Shown here one piece after another: positions 43,612 through 52,900 of a stretch of 64,000 nucleotides of DNA; the stretch's first letter is position 1, and each line of letters opens with the position of its first letter. The notes under the pieces were generated by a model, which was not told where the DNA came from, made no database searches, and saw only the letters and a program-made list of their open reading frames with translations. This stretch comes from LMUY01 sp965199555 (GTDB taxonomy: Bacteria > Pseudomonadota > Alphaproteobacteria > Acetobacterales > Acetobacteraceae). The position numbers and the translations under genes were made by a program. The stretch covers positions 310,001 to 374,000 of the forward strand of contig CBDASJ010000017.1 in NCBI GenBank assembly GCA_965199555.1, given 5' to 3'.

Positions 43612-44574
43612 TTGGCCGCGTTGCTGGACATCAAGGGGTTCCGCCTGTCGTTCAGCGGTTACGAGGGCATGGCCCGGGTGCTGGACGGCATCGACCTGTC
43701 GGTGCAGCCGGGTGAGGCGGTGGGGATCGTCGGGGAAACCGGCTGCGGCAAATCCGTGCTCGCGCGCAGCATCCTGCGGCTGAACCCGACGCCGCCGGCC
43801 CGGGTAGACGGCGGCAGCATCCATTTCGCCGGGCAGGACGTGTTCGCGATGAAGCCCGCGGCGTTGCGGGCGCTACGCGGCGCCGGTATCGGCATGGTGT
43901 TCCAGGATCCGGCGACGTTCCTGAACCCCGTGTTCACCGTGGGCAGCCAGATGGCGGACGTGCTGCGCGCCCATGGGGTGCGCGGCCGCGCCGCCATCCG
44001 CGCCCGCAGCGTGGCACTGCTCGACGCGGTGCGGCTGCCGGACGCGGCCGCCTTGCTGGCCCGGTACCCGCACGAATTGTCGGGCGGCATGCGCCAACGC
44101 GTGCTGATCGCGCAGGCTTTGGCCGCCAACCCGCGGCTGTTGCTGGCGGACGAGCCGACCACCGCCTTGGACGTGACGGTGCAGGGGCAAGTGTTGGCGC
44201 TGATCTCCGACCTGGTGGCGCGACTGGGCCTGACCCTGCTGCTGATCAGCCACGATCTGGGCGTGATCGGCGCGACCTGCCGCCGCGTCGTGGTGATGTA
44301 TTCCGGCACCATCGTGGAGGATGCACCTGCCGAGGCGCTGTTTCGCAACCCCCGTCACCCCTACACGCGCGGGTTGCTGGCGGCAGTGCCCAACCTGGAG
44401 CGGCCGGACACGCTGCCGGCGGGTATTCCCGGCAGTATCCCGTCCCTGCGCGCACCGCCCGGCGGCTGTCGATTCCACCCACGTTGCGGGCTGGCCATGC
44501 CGGTATGCCGCACGGAGGCGCCAGCGTTGCTGGGCGACGCCCACCGCACAGCTTGCCATGCGGTGGGCGTGTGA
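43612..44574 (+). CDS. dppD: ABC transporter ATPase, DppD type
   Basis: 320 residues. Walker A GETGCGKS (41-48), signature LSGGM (156-160), Walker B LLLADEP (177-182), and the DppD/OppD C-terminal cysteine region GGCRFHPRCGLAMPVCRTE, which is typical of the oligopeptide ATPases and may bind a metal cluster. The start is TTG at 43612, so translation may be weak; it lies 4 bp after dppC. Its usual partner DppF is not next to it but 4.6 kb away, beyond an inserted segment. Confidence 0.9.
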   Translation: MAALLDIKGFRLSFSGYEGMARVLDGIDLSVQPGEAVGIVGETGCGKSVLARSILRLNPTPPARVDGGSIHFAGQDVFAMKPAALRALRGAGIGMVFQDPATFLNPVFTVGSQMADVLRAHGVRGRAAIRARSVALLDAVRLPDAAALLARYPHELSGGMRQRVLIAQALAANPRLLLADEPTTALDVTVQGQVLALISDLVARLGLTLLLISHDLGVIGATCRRVVVMYSGTIVEDAPAEALFRNPRHPYTRGLLAAVPNLERPDTLPAGIPGSIPSLRAPPGGCRFHPRCGLAMPVCRTEAPALLGDAHRTACHAVGV

Positions 44575-44789
44575 GGGTCTTCAGGATTGACGTGCTGCGC
44601 TAGCTTGCGAACACACACTGCTGTAACCGGCTGTCAGAAACATACTGACGAGGCGAGTAGCCGCCGCCTACATACGCGCGGCGTGCAAGCCAAGGCACTC
44701 GATGGTTCAGCCCGACTACGCCATTGCGGCGCGGTGGCTAGAGAGATCGCGATCCGGTGGATCATGATAGCGACAAGTTGGAGTTTGCT
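44575..44789 (+). other. Non-coding left flank of the inserted segment
   Basis: 215 bp between dppD and the first recognisable element of the polysaccharide remnant (a GGAG at 44780-44783). I see no gene and no clear terminal inverted or direct repeat here. Base composition changes from GC-rich to AT-richer along it, marking the likely left boundary of the insertion. Confidence 0.45.
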
Positions 44790-44844
44790 ATGCCTGCTGT
44801 CTTAAAAAGCCTTCTGATTACAGATCAAAGTAATTAGTGCTTTG

Positions 44845-45573
44845 ATGGTGCGTGAGTTGCACACCCGCTATGGTCGTGAAAATATCGGATTTCTTTGGAT
44901 TATCGGTGAGCCGATACTGTTCTGTGGTGGCGTTTCAATCATGTGGACAGCGATACGTGCTCCATATGAGAACGGGATCCCGATGACAGAATTTGTGATT
45001 ACCGGATATGTACCGTTGACGCTTTGGCGTCATTGCGTTGGCCGAGCGGTCAAGGCATTTGATGCGAATGGTAGCTTGTTATTCCACAGACAAGTTACTC
45101 CAATGGATATCATCTTATCCCGGGTGTACTTGGAGATCATAGGGACTATCATTGCTGGTCTTTTCATCAGCTGTTTTGCAATGATGATTGGCTACATGGA
45201 GAGGCCTTACAGCCTGACGTTGATCTACACTGGTCTTGCATATCAAATAATGCTCTCGCTGGCGAGCGCACTTATCGTTTCCGCACTCAGTGAGATGTCT
45301 GAAGTGGTTGAAAAGGTTGTCGGCCTTGTGATGTATCTTGCCATCCCGTTTTCGGGCGCGTTTACGATGGTGTCTTGGCTTCCGCAAAAATTTCAGAATA
45401 TTGTCTTGTATTCGCCAAGCGTTAACGCTGTAGAGATGATACGAGCCGGTCAGCTTGGTCCAAACTTCAAAACCTTTTATAGTTATAGTTACTGTAACTA
45501 TTCAATAGGTGTATTACTCTTATTTGGAATAGTTCTTACAACACGTGTTCGGAAATATCTTGTCATACAATGA
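44845..45573 (+). CDS. Capsule/O-antigen ABC-2 export permease (KpsM/Wzm-like), N-terminus disrupted
   Basis: About 242 residues matching the KpsM family of polysaccharide exporters: VRELHTRYGRENIGFLWIIG, then six hydrophobic segments, and the C-terminal VLYSPSVNAVEMIRAGQLGP. The preceding DNA has a good GGAG (44780-44783) and an ATG at 44790 that would begin MPAVLKSLL, as family members do, but it is one frame off and stops at 44835-44837. The natural start therefore seems lost to a one-base insertion. Translation could still begin at ATG 44845. No KpsT ATPase is nearby. Clearly AT-richer than the flanks, indicating transfer. Confidence 0.75.
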   Translation: MVRELHTRYGRENIGFLWIIGEPILFCGGVSIMWTAIRAPYENGIPMTEFVITGYVPLTLWRHCVGRAVKAFDANGSLLFHRQVTPMDIILSRVYLEIIGTIIAGLFISCFAMMIGYMERPYSLTLIYTGLAYQIMLSLASALIVSALSEMSEVVEKVVGLVMYLAIPFSGAFTMVSWLPQKFQNIVLYSPSVNAVEMIRAGQLGPNFKTFYSYSYCNYSIGVLLLFGIVLTTRVRKYLVIQ

Positions 45574-45621
45574 TGGTCTGAGCAAATTTCACGAAGAACG
45601 CTGCCACTGAGAGTAAATGCT

Positions 45622-46961
45622 GTGCCGTCAAGCAAGTTGCCTAGGCTTCGAATTGGTGTTGACGGGTTCAACATGGCCATGCCGCGTGGAACCGGCGTTG
45701 CAACGTATGGGCGGGTTCTTGCACAAACGTTGAAGGGTCTGGGTTGGCAAGTCGACCTGCTGTTTGGCTTGACATTAGGGCAACGCACACCGCCGCCCAT
45801 GCGGCAGGTTATCTTCTTCGACAACCTCGATCGGGAAAGTGGGCGGAAGCGGCTCCGCGAGTCGTTTTCGGCTGCGGTGGCTTAGTGAGATGGCCAGGGC
45901 ATCAGTTGGGGCTGCAAGGCGTTCCTGCCATCCCGGTGGACGGCAATGTCGTCACCACACGGTTCGCCAGCCGCTTGCCGGAATACGATCGGCTGCTGAA
46001 CGTCATGGATTTGTTCGACGTGGCCACCCGGCATTTCCGGCGAACCAACCGCTTCCTGCGGGTGAAAATCCCCAACCCACCGGACATCATGCATTGGACG
46101 TACCCGCTGCCGATCACCCTGGAAGGCGCGCGCAACGTGTACACCCTGCACGATCTAGTGCCGCTGCGGCTGCCTTACACCACGCTGGACAACAAGCGCG
46201 CCTACATGCGTCTGGTCCGGGGATGCCTGCGTTGGGGCGACCATCTGTGCACCGTGTCAGAGGCGTCCCGTCGGGACATCATGACCCTGCTTGACGCCCC
46301 CGCGGACAAGATCACCAACACGTATCAAACGGCTGGACTGTCTCGACCTCCGGTTCCGGATGCGGAGTTGGATGGCTGGCTGGCCGGGCTGTTCGGCCTG
46401 CGACGGGATGGCTACTTCCTGTTCTACGGCGCGATCGAGCCGAAAAAGAACGTCGGTCGCCTCATCGAAGCGTATCTCAGCAGCGGCGTCACCACACCAC
46501 TCGTGATCGTGGGTGGCCGGGCTTGGCGGTCTGAGAATGAGTTGCGGCTTATCCAGGGGAAGGATGACGGCGGGGGTGTGGGGCGCAAGGGTCAGGTCCG
46601 CCTTCTGGAATACGTTCCGGGGCCTTGGCTGAGCGCCCTGGTGCGCGGGGCCCGCTGTGTGATGTTTCCCTCGCTTTATGAAGGGTTCGGCCTTCCCGTC
46701 CTGGAAGCGATGCAACAGGGCACCCCGGTGGTGACGTCGACGGAAAGCAGCTTGCCTGAAGTGGCAGGGAACGCCGCGATCCTGGTCGACCCGTATGACA
46801 CGCAGGACATCACCGCCGCGATCCAGTTGCTGGATGCCGATCCAGGCCGGCGTGAGGAACTCCGGGCGGCAGGACCGATACAAGCGACCCAGTTCGATAA
46901 CACTGCGTATGCGCAACGACTGACGAGCATGTATCAACAGATCATGGCCAAGCCGCGGTAA
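45622..46961 (+). pseudogene. Frameshifted GT4-family glycosyltransferase
   Basis: Two parts of one glycosyltransferase in different frames. The N-terminal part (GTG 45622 to a TAG at 45883) reads IGVDGFNMAMPRGTGVATYG, the start of this GT-B family. The C-terminal part reads on from about 45882 (LVRWPGHQLGLQGVPAIPVD) to 46961 and has CTVSEASRRDIM, FYGAIEPKKNVGRLIEAY and the EX7E motif in SLYEGFGLPVLEAMQQGTP. A single -1 step at 45882 would restore about 446 residues. It is either a genuine pseudogene or a sequencing error. Next to the KpsM-like gene, suggesting an old polysaccharide locus. Confidence 0.75.
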
Positions 46962-46994
46962 GCGACAGCCTCGGGACCATCGAGGCACCTGGGC

Positions 46995-49001
46995 TCAGAT
47001 GCCAGTCCGCAGCATTTCGATGCGCTCATCAACCACTGGAACAAGCCCCAAAGCCACCCAGGGCTGCGTTTCCGAGTTGGTTTCTCCAGCAATCCGCGAC
47101 GTCAGTATCTCCAAACTATCGCCATGCCGGCGCATGGAGGCATTCAATAGCGTCACGCAAAGCTCCCGCCGTAAGGCAATCCGTTGCTGGTCCTGCGCCG
47201 TCAGCCGGAGTGCGCCGGCGGCACCTGCCCGCTCCACGGCCCGCAGGGCGCGCAGCGTCATGCCGAGCTTGAAGTTCCAAAAGGCCGGGTCCGCGTGCCC
47301 TCCGGCGCTGGGCGGGTTGATAACCGCCAGGCTGTCGCATGCCTCCAAGTGGCCGCCTCCCAAATCCACCACGCCGGAATAAAGCTTGATCCCGAGGATT
47401 GCTTCCCGGATGGCGCTCGAGATCGTGCCGTCCGGATCGCCGTGCCAGGAGGCACGGGCCAAGGCCAGGATGCACGCCGTGTCGTTGTCGAGGAACGGCG
47501 TCTGGCCGGCCCAAACGTCGCCGAACGTGGCGTCGTGCTGGTCCCGTCCGCAGGGCAGCCGCCGTCGCATCCGCAACATGAGCGTCACTGCCAGGTCAAG
47601 CTGCGCCCGATACCCGGTCTTCCCCGTCGCCCGCACCATGCAGTCCAGCGACAACGCGACGAACGCGATGCCACGCGTGAACAGGCGGCTGAGGTCGTCC
47701 TCCGATCCTGGACGGACGAAGTCGAAGTAGCGCTGCAAATGGCGATCATACCACGCCTCCAGCTCGTTCAAGCGCGCTTCCGACGGCGGGTGGGCGTAGC
47801 AGCCGGTGTGGGCAAACAGGATGTGGACCGCGACCGCGTTCAGCTCGGCGCCAATGTCGTAGGTCATGCTCGGATCATCGGACCCGGCGCCAAGCCCCTC
47901 CCGCATCACCGCGGCATAATGGTCGAGCGCGTCGTAATAGCCGCCGCCGGTCAGCATCCGCTCCTCGCTAACGGTCACGCTGCCGGAGGCCGGCATGTCA
48001 CCCAGGGCGTAGCGATACAGGATCCAGTGCAGCCGGCCCTGGGTTTGCCCGCGGGCCAGGATGTTCTTCAAGCGCGCGCCGTCCCGCAGCAGCACGTGGA
48101 TGCCGTAGGAGAAGCCCGGCGACGCGCCTTCCTGCACGATGGCGCTGTACTCCGCGGCGCCTTCATGCAGCGAGGTCCGCTCGTCGGGCAGTTGGCGGAC
48201 GGTGCGGTTGACGCCGCCGCTGCGCACGGCCACGCCGCGATAATCCACGCCGGGCACGATCGTCAGCTGGTCGAACGCGGTCGTGAGCACGACGTCCTGC
48301 AGCACGATGCCGGGCGCCGCGTCCAGGCTGACCTGCACCGCGACCGATGGCCGGTCGGCACTGACGGTGTAGGTGTAGCGCAACGTTCCAGCCGTGCGCG
48401 TGAAGCGCCGCCAGCGGGAGGGCGGCATGACGACGGTGCTGGTGTGGGACAGCGTGACGGCCCGGTCGTCGACCACGACCTCGAACCCGGTGATCGCCTT
48501 TTCCACGTCCAACGAAAAACGCCGGCGGCGGTGGCGGAAGGCGACGATGTTGCCGGTGTGCTGTGCCGCCGTGACCGTGCGGCCGTCGTTGAAGCGCAGC
48601 GCGTGCCGCACGATGCCCTTCGACAAATCGCCTTCCACGATGAAGAACGCGGTTTCCACCCGGAAGGCGCGCGGGTCGGTGCTGAGCACCCGCAGTTCCG
48701 GGCGCGCACAGCGGCGTTGAATCACGGCCCCCTTCGACATCCGCAGCACGAAGTCGATTGCAGCGTTGGCGTAGCTCGGGTCTGCGTCGAACAGCGTCGG
48801 CTCGCAAAGCAGCTCGGCCGCCTTGGCGTTGTCGTCCGTCCAGAACCAACTGGTGTCGTTGAACCGTTCCGCCGTTTCCGCCAGGGCGAGGAACTGGTCA
48901 CCTTCTGCCAAGGATACCGCCTTCACCAGGCGTTGCTTGATGAAGGCGACCATCGCGTCGAGCGTGGCACGGTCGTTGGCGATGGTGGGGCTGTCCGTCA
49001 T
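46995..49001 (-). CDS. Orphan 668-residue protein, unknown function
   Basis: About 668 residues starting MTDSPTIANDRATLDAMVAF. I do not recognise a family. The first ~350 residues look beta-rich (VETAFFIVEGDLSKGIVRHA, TAGTLRYTYTVSADRPSVAV, FDQLTIVPGVDYRGVAVRSG), and the second half is helical (HYAAVMREGLGAGSDDPSMT, LDLAVTLMLRMRRRL, QTPFLDNDTACILALARASW). This order, sheet then helical toroid, resembles glycan lyases or glycoside hydrolases but no catalytic motif is evident. No signal peptide. It sits on the minus strand inside the segment that splits the importer operon. Role in polysaccharide processing is speculation. Confidence 0.7.
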   Translation of the reverse strand: MTDSPTIANDRATLDAMVAFIKQRLVKAVSLAEGDQFLALAETAERFNDTSWFWTDDNAKAAELLCEPTLFDADPSYANAAIDFVLRMSKGAVIQRRCARPELRVLSTDPRAFRVETAFFIVEGDLSKGIVRHALRFNDGRTVTAAQHTGNIVAFRHRRRRFSLDVEKAITGFEVVVDDRAVTLSHTSTVVMPPSRWRRFTRTAGTLRYTYTVSADRPSVAVQVSLDAAPGIVLQDVVLTTAFDQLTIVPGVDYRGVAVRSGGVNRTVRQLPDERTSLHEGAAEYSAIVQEGASPGFSYGIHVLLRDGARLKNILARGQTQGRLHWILYRYALGDMPASGSVTVSEERMLTGGGYYDALDHYAAVMREGLGAGSDDPSMTYDIGAELNAVAVHILFAHTGCYAHPPSEARLNELEAWYDRHLQRYFDFVRPGSEDDLSRLFTRGIAFVALSLDCMVRATGKTGYRAQLDLAVTLMLRMRRRLPCGRDQHDATFGDVWAGQTPFLDNDTACILALARASWHGDPDGTISSAIREAILGIKLYSGVVDLGGGHLEACDSLAVINPPSAGGHADPAFWNFKLGMTLRALRAVERAGAAGALRLTAQDQQRIALRRELCVTLLNASMRRHGDSLEILTSRIAGETNSETQPWVALGLVPVVDERIEMLRTGI

Positions 49002-49223
49002 GCTTTTGCCTAGCACACATCCCTGGACCCGTGCTCGGCCGGCCGTTCGACGTCTCCCCGACGAGACGCGTCCACACGGCCGTGAAAGGGTGCTAGATGG
49101 CTCACAGCTACCTTGCGGGTTGGCATATCGAGTGGCGCTGTTTCCCCCATCAAGTGGCCTCCGACCCCCGGCGCTCTCCCGCCAATGGGGCAGGGGAGCC
49201 GGATCGCAGGCCGCCGCCGCGGT
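49002..49223 (+). other. Non-coding right flank of the inserted segment
   Basis: 222 bp between the orphan gene start and dppF. It holds a perfect 6-bp hairpin (CGTCTC, loop, GAGACG at 49051-49068) and no gene. It must include the promoter of the divergent orphan gene. If dppF is no longer read from the dppA promoter, its own promoter must lie here. I see no repeat matching the left flank. Confidence 0.4.
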
Positions 49224-49991
49224 ATGACCCCGTTGTTGGAGCTTCGCCAAGCCACCTGCCTGTTCGGCGCCAAGCGCGCGGTGGACGATGTCAGCCTGGC
49301 ATTGCACCCTGGCGAGGCGCTCGGGCTGGTCGGGGAGTCGGGTTCGGGCAAGACCACGGTGCTGCGCATGCTGCTGCAATTGGTGCCCGCCACCGCCGGG
49401 CAGGTGCTGCTGGATGGCCGCGACATCACGCGCGGCCGCTCGCGGGATTTGTGCCGCCGGGTGCAGGTCGTGTTCCAGAACCCCCACGCGGCGCTTGACC
49501 CGCGTTGCACTGTCGCCGCCTCCGTCGCCGAGCCGCTGCGCCTGAAGGGCGGCCTGTCGCGCCGGGCCTTGCGGGATCGCGTTGCGTCCTTGCTGGACGA
49601 TGTGGGGCTGGGCGGGGAGTTCCTGTGGCGCTACCCGCACGAGCTGTCGGGCGGGCAGAAGCAGCGCGTGTGCATCGCCCGCGCGCTCGCCCCCGAGCCG
49701 CAAGCGCTGCTGCTGGACGAGCCCACCTCGGCGCTGGACGTGTCGGTGCAGGCGCAGATCATCGAGCTGCTGGCGCGGCTGCGCGCTCGGCACCGCCTCG
49801 CCTACCTGTTCGTGTCGCACAACCTTGCCGTCGTCCGCCTGCTGTGCGAGCGGGTCGCCGTGATGCGGGACGGCCGCCTGATCGAGCAGGGCGCGGCGGC
49901 CCAGGTGCTGAGCCAGCCGTCGCACGACTACACCAAGGCGCTGCTGTCCGCCGTTCTACCGCCCCGGTTCACGCAGGAGATCCGTTCATGA
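49224..49991 (+). CDS. dppF: ABC transporter ATPase, DppF type
   Basis: 255 residues. Walker A GESGSGKT (37-44), signature LSGGQ (141-145), Walker B ALLLDEP (161-167). It shows the usual DppF/OppF opening with a short N-terminus. It should be the partner of the dppD product, but the two are separated by 4.6 kb of other DNA. Start at ATG 49224, since longer readings are shadow sequence. The stop overlaps the oxoprolinase start (ATGA), so the importer end is coupled to that enzyme. Confidence 0.9.
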   Translation: MTPLLELRQATCLFGAKRAVDDVSLALHPGEALGLVGESGSGKTTVLRMLLQLVPATAGQVLLDGRDITRGRSRDLCRRVQVVFQNPHAALDPRCTVAASVAEPLRLKGGLSRRALRDRVASLLDDVGLGGEFLWRYPHELSGGQKQRVCIARALAPEPQALLLDEPTSALDVSVQAQIIELLARLRARHRLAYLFVSHNLAVVRLLCERVAVMRDGRLIEQGAAAQVLSQPSHDYTKALLSAVLPPRFTQEIRS

Positions 49992-52900
49992 CCGACCAGG
50001 CCCGCTGGCGCATCGGCTTCGACATCGGTGGCACCTTCACCGACTTCATCCTGCTGGACACCGAGCGCAACGACATCCGCCTGCACAAATGCCTGACCAC
50101 CCCGGCCGACCCTTCGGTGGGCGCGCTGGAAGGGCTGGCGCAGATCGTGACGGATGCCGGCATCACGCTGGACGACATCGGCGACATCGTGCACGGCACC
50201 ACCCTGGTCACCAACGCGCTGATCGAGCGGCGCGGCGCCCGGCTGGGGCTGATCACCACTGCCGGGTTCCGCGACATCCTGGAGATGGGGACGGAGCAGC
50301 GCTACGACATCTACGACCTGTTCCTGCAATACCCGGAGCCGCTGGTGCCGCGCGCCCGCCGCCTGGAAGTGCCGGAGCGCATGGATCGCGACGGCAATAC
50401 CGTGACCGCCGTCGATACGGCGGCCGTTGTCGAGGCCGCACGCCGCCTGGCGGCAGACGGGGTGGAGGCGGTGGCGGTGTGCTTCCTGCACGCCTACCGC
50501 AACCCGGCGCACGAGCAGGCGGCGGGTGCCGCGATCCGCGCCGCCTTTCCCGACCTGGCGGTGTCGCTGTCGTCGGACGTTGTGTCCGAGCTGTGGGAAT
50601 ACCAGCGCCTGGTCACCACCTGCGCCAACGCCTTCGTGCAGCCGCTGATGGACCGCTACGTCCTCCGCTTGGAGCGGGAACTGTGGCAGCGCGGGTTCCG
50701 CGGCGCGTTGTACCTCATGCACTCGGCCGGTGGCCTGGTGTCGCCGGAGACGGCGCGGGCCTTTCCGATCCGGCTGCTGGAGTCGGGTCCGGCGGGCGGC
50801 GGGCTGGCGACCGCCTTCTTCGGCCAGGCGGCGGGCAAGTCCGACGTGATCAGCTTCGACATGGGGGGCACCACCGCCAAGGCGTGCCTGATCGAGGATG
50901 GCCGCGCCGCCACCGCCGCGGAGATGGAGGCGGCGCGCGTCCACCGCTTCAAAAAGGGCTCCGGCCTGCCCATCAAGGCGCCGGTGATCGACATGATCGA
51001 GATCGGCGCCGGCGGCGGCTCGATCGCCAGCATCGACGAGGTGGGATTGCTGCGGGTGGGGCCGCTTTCTGCCGGGGCGGACCCTGGGCCGGCCTGTTAC
51101 GGCCGCGGCGGCACGGAGCCGACCGTCACCGACGCCAACCTGGTGCTGGGCTATTACGATCCGGGCTTCTTCCTGGGCGGCCGCATGACGCTGGACCTGG
51201 CTGCCGCGACGCGAGCGTTGGAGTCGATCGGCGCGCCGCTCGGGCTGTCCGCGGTGCAAACGGCGTGGGGCATCCATCGCGTGGTCACGGAAAGCATGGC
51301 CGCCGCCGCCCGCATCCACATCGTCGAGAAGGGGCGAGACCCGCGCCGCTACGCCATGGTCGGCTTCGGCGGCGCCGGGCCTGCGCACGCGGCGGGCGTG
51401 GCGCGGGTGCTCGGGGTGTCGGAACTGCTGATCCCGCCGGCCTCCGGCGCGGCCTCCGCACTCGGCTTCTTGGCCGCGCCGTTGTCGTTCGAGCAGGTGC
51501 GCAGCCACCCGATCCGGCTCGACGCGCCCGGCGCCGCCGCGGCGATCGACGGCGTGCTGCACGCGCTGGAAAGCGAAACCCGCGCGCCGCTGCTGGCGGC
51601 CGGCGTGGCCGTCGCTGACATCGTGACGGAGCGGGTGGCCGACATGCGGCTGTTCGGGCAGTTGCACGAGATCAGCGTGGCGTTGCCGGATGGCGTGATC
51701 TCCGACGCCGCCATGCCCGGCATCCGCAGCGCCTTCGCCACCGCCTACACCGCGCGCTACACCTCCGTATACGCCGGCGTGGGCGTGCAGCTCGTCTCGC
51801 TGCGGGTGCGCTGCCGCGGTCCCGTGCCGCAGTTGACGCTGGCGCAGGCTGGTCGGCCGGCGAGCGGCGCGGCGCAGAAGGGCACGCGCCGTGCCTGGTT
51901 CGGCGATGGCTTCGTCGACACGCCGGTGTTCGACCGCTACGGGCTCACTCCCGGCAACACCGTCACCGGCCCCGCCATCATCGAGGAGCGGGAAGCCACC
52001 ACCATCGTGGCGCCCGGCGATGTCGTGACGGTGGACGCCACCGGCACGCTCCGCATCCGCATCGCCGTCGCGGCGCCTGCCATCGCCCGCATCACCCCCG
52101 ACACGCCGGTGGCCGAGGCCATGGCGCTGATCGAGTCCGACCCCGTGTCGCTGGAGATCATGTGGGCGCGGCTGGTCACGGTGGTGGAGGAGATGTGGCA
52201 CACCATCGTGCGCACGGCCTTCTCCCTGATCGTGTCGGAGGCGCAGGACTTCGCAACCGACCTGCTGGACCCGGACGGAGAAAGCTTGGCGCACTCGCCC
52301 CGTGCCATGCCGGTGTTTAACCTTACCGTGCCGATCACGGTGAAGGCGATCCTGAAGAAGTATCCGGCCGCCATGCTGCGGCCGGGCGACGTGCTGATCA
52401 CCAACGACCCGTGGCTGTGCGCCGGCCATCTGTTCGACATCGCCGTGGTGACGCCGGTGTTCCGCAGCGGCGTGCTGGTGGCGCTGACCGCGACGGTGGG
52501 CCATGTCGGCGACATCGGCGGCACCAAGGACTCCCTGCGGGCGCGGGAAATCTACGACGAGGGATTTCAGATCCCGCCGATGTTCCTGTACCGCGCCGGG
52601 CAGCCGAACGAAGACCTGTTCACCCTGCTGGCCGAGAACGTGCGCAAGGCGGAGGAGGTGCTGGGCGACGTGCACTCCTTCGTCGCCGCCAACCAGTTGG
52701 GCGCCGACCGGCTGCTGGCGTTCATGGACGATTACGGCATGCACGACCTGCGGGCGCTGGCGGCGGTGGTGCAGAACCGCTCCGAAGCCGCGGTGCGCGA
52801 CGCGATCGGCAAGCTGGCGGACGGCGTCTACAGCTCGGAAATCTGGAACAACCCGCTCGGCACCAAGCTGCGCTATCCCCTGACGGTCACGGTGCAGGGG

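Noticed and set aside
44575..49223. Possible insertion sequence or prophage around the importer split
   Set aside because: No transposase, integrase, terminal inverted repeats or target duplications seen.
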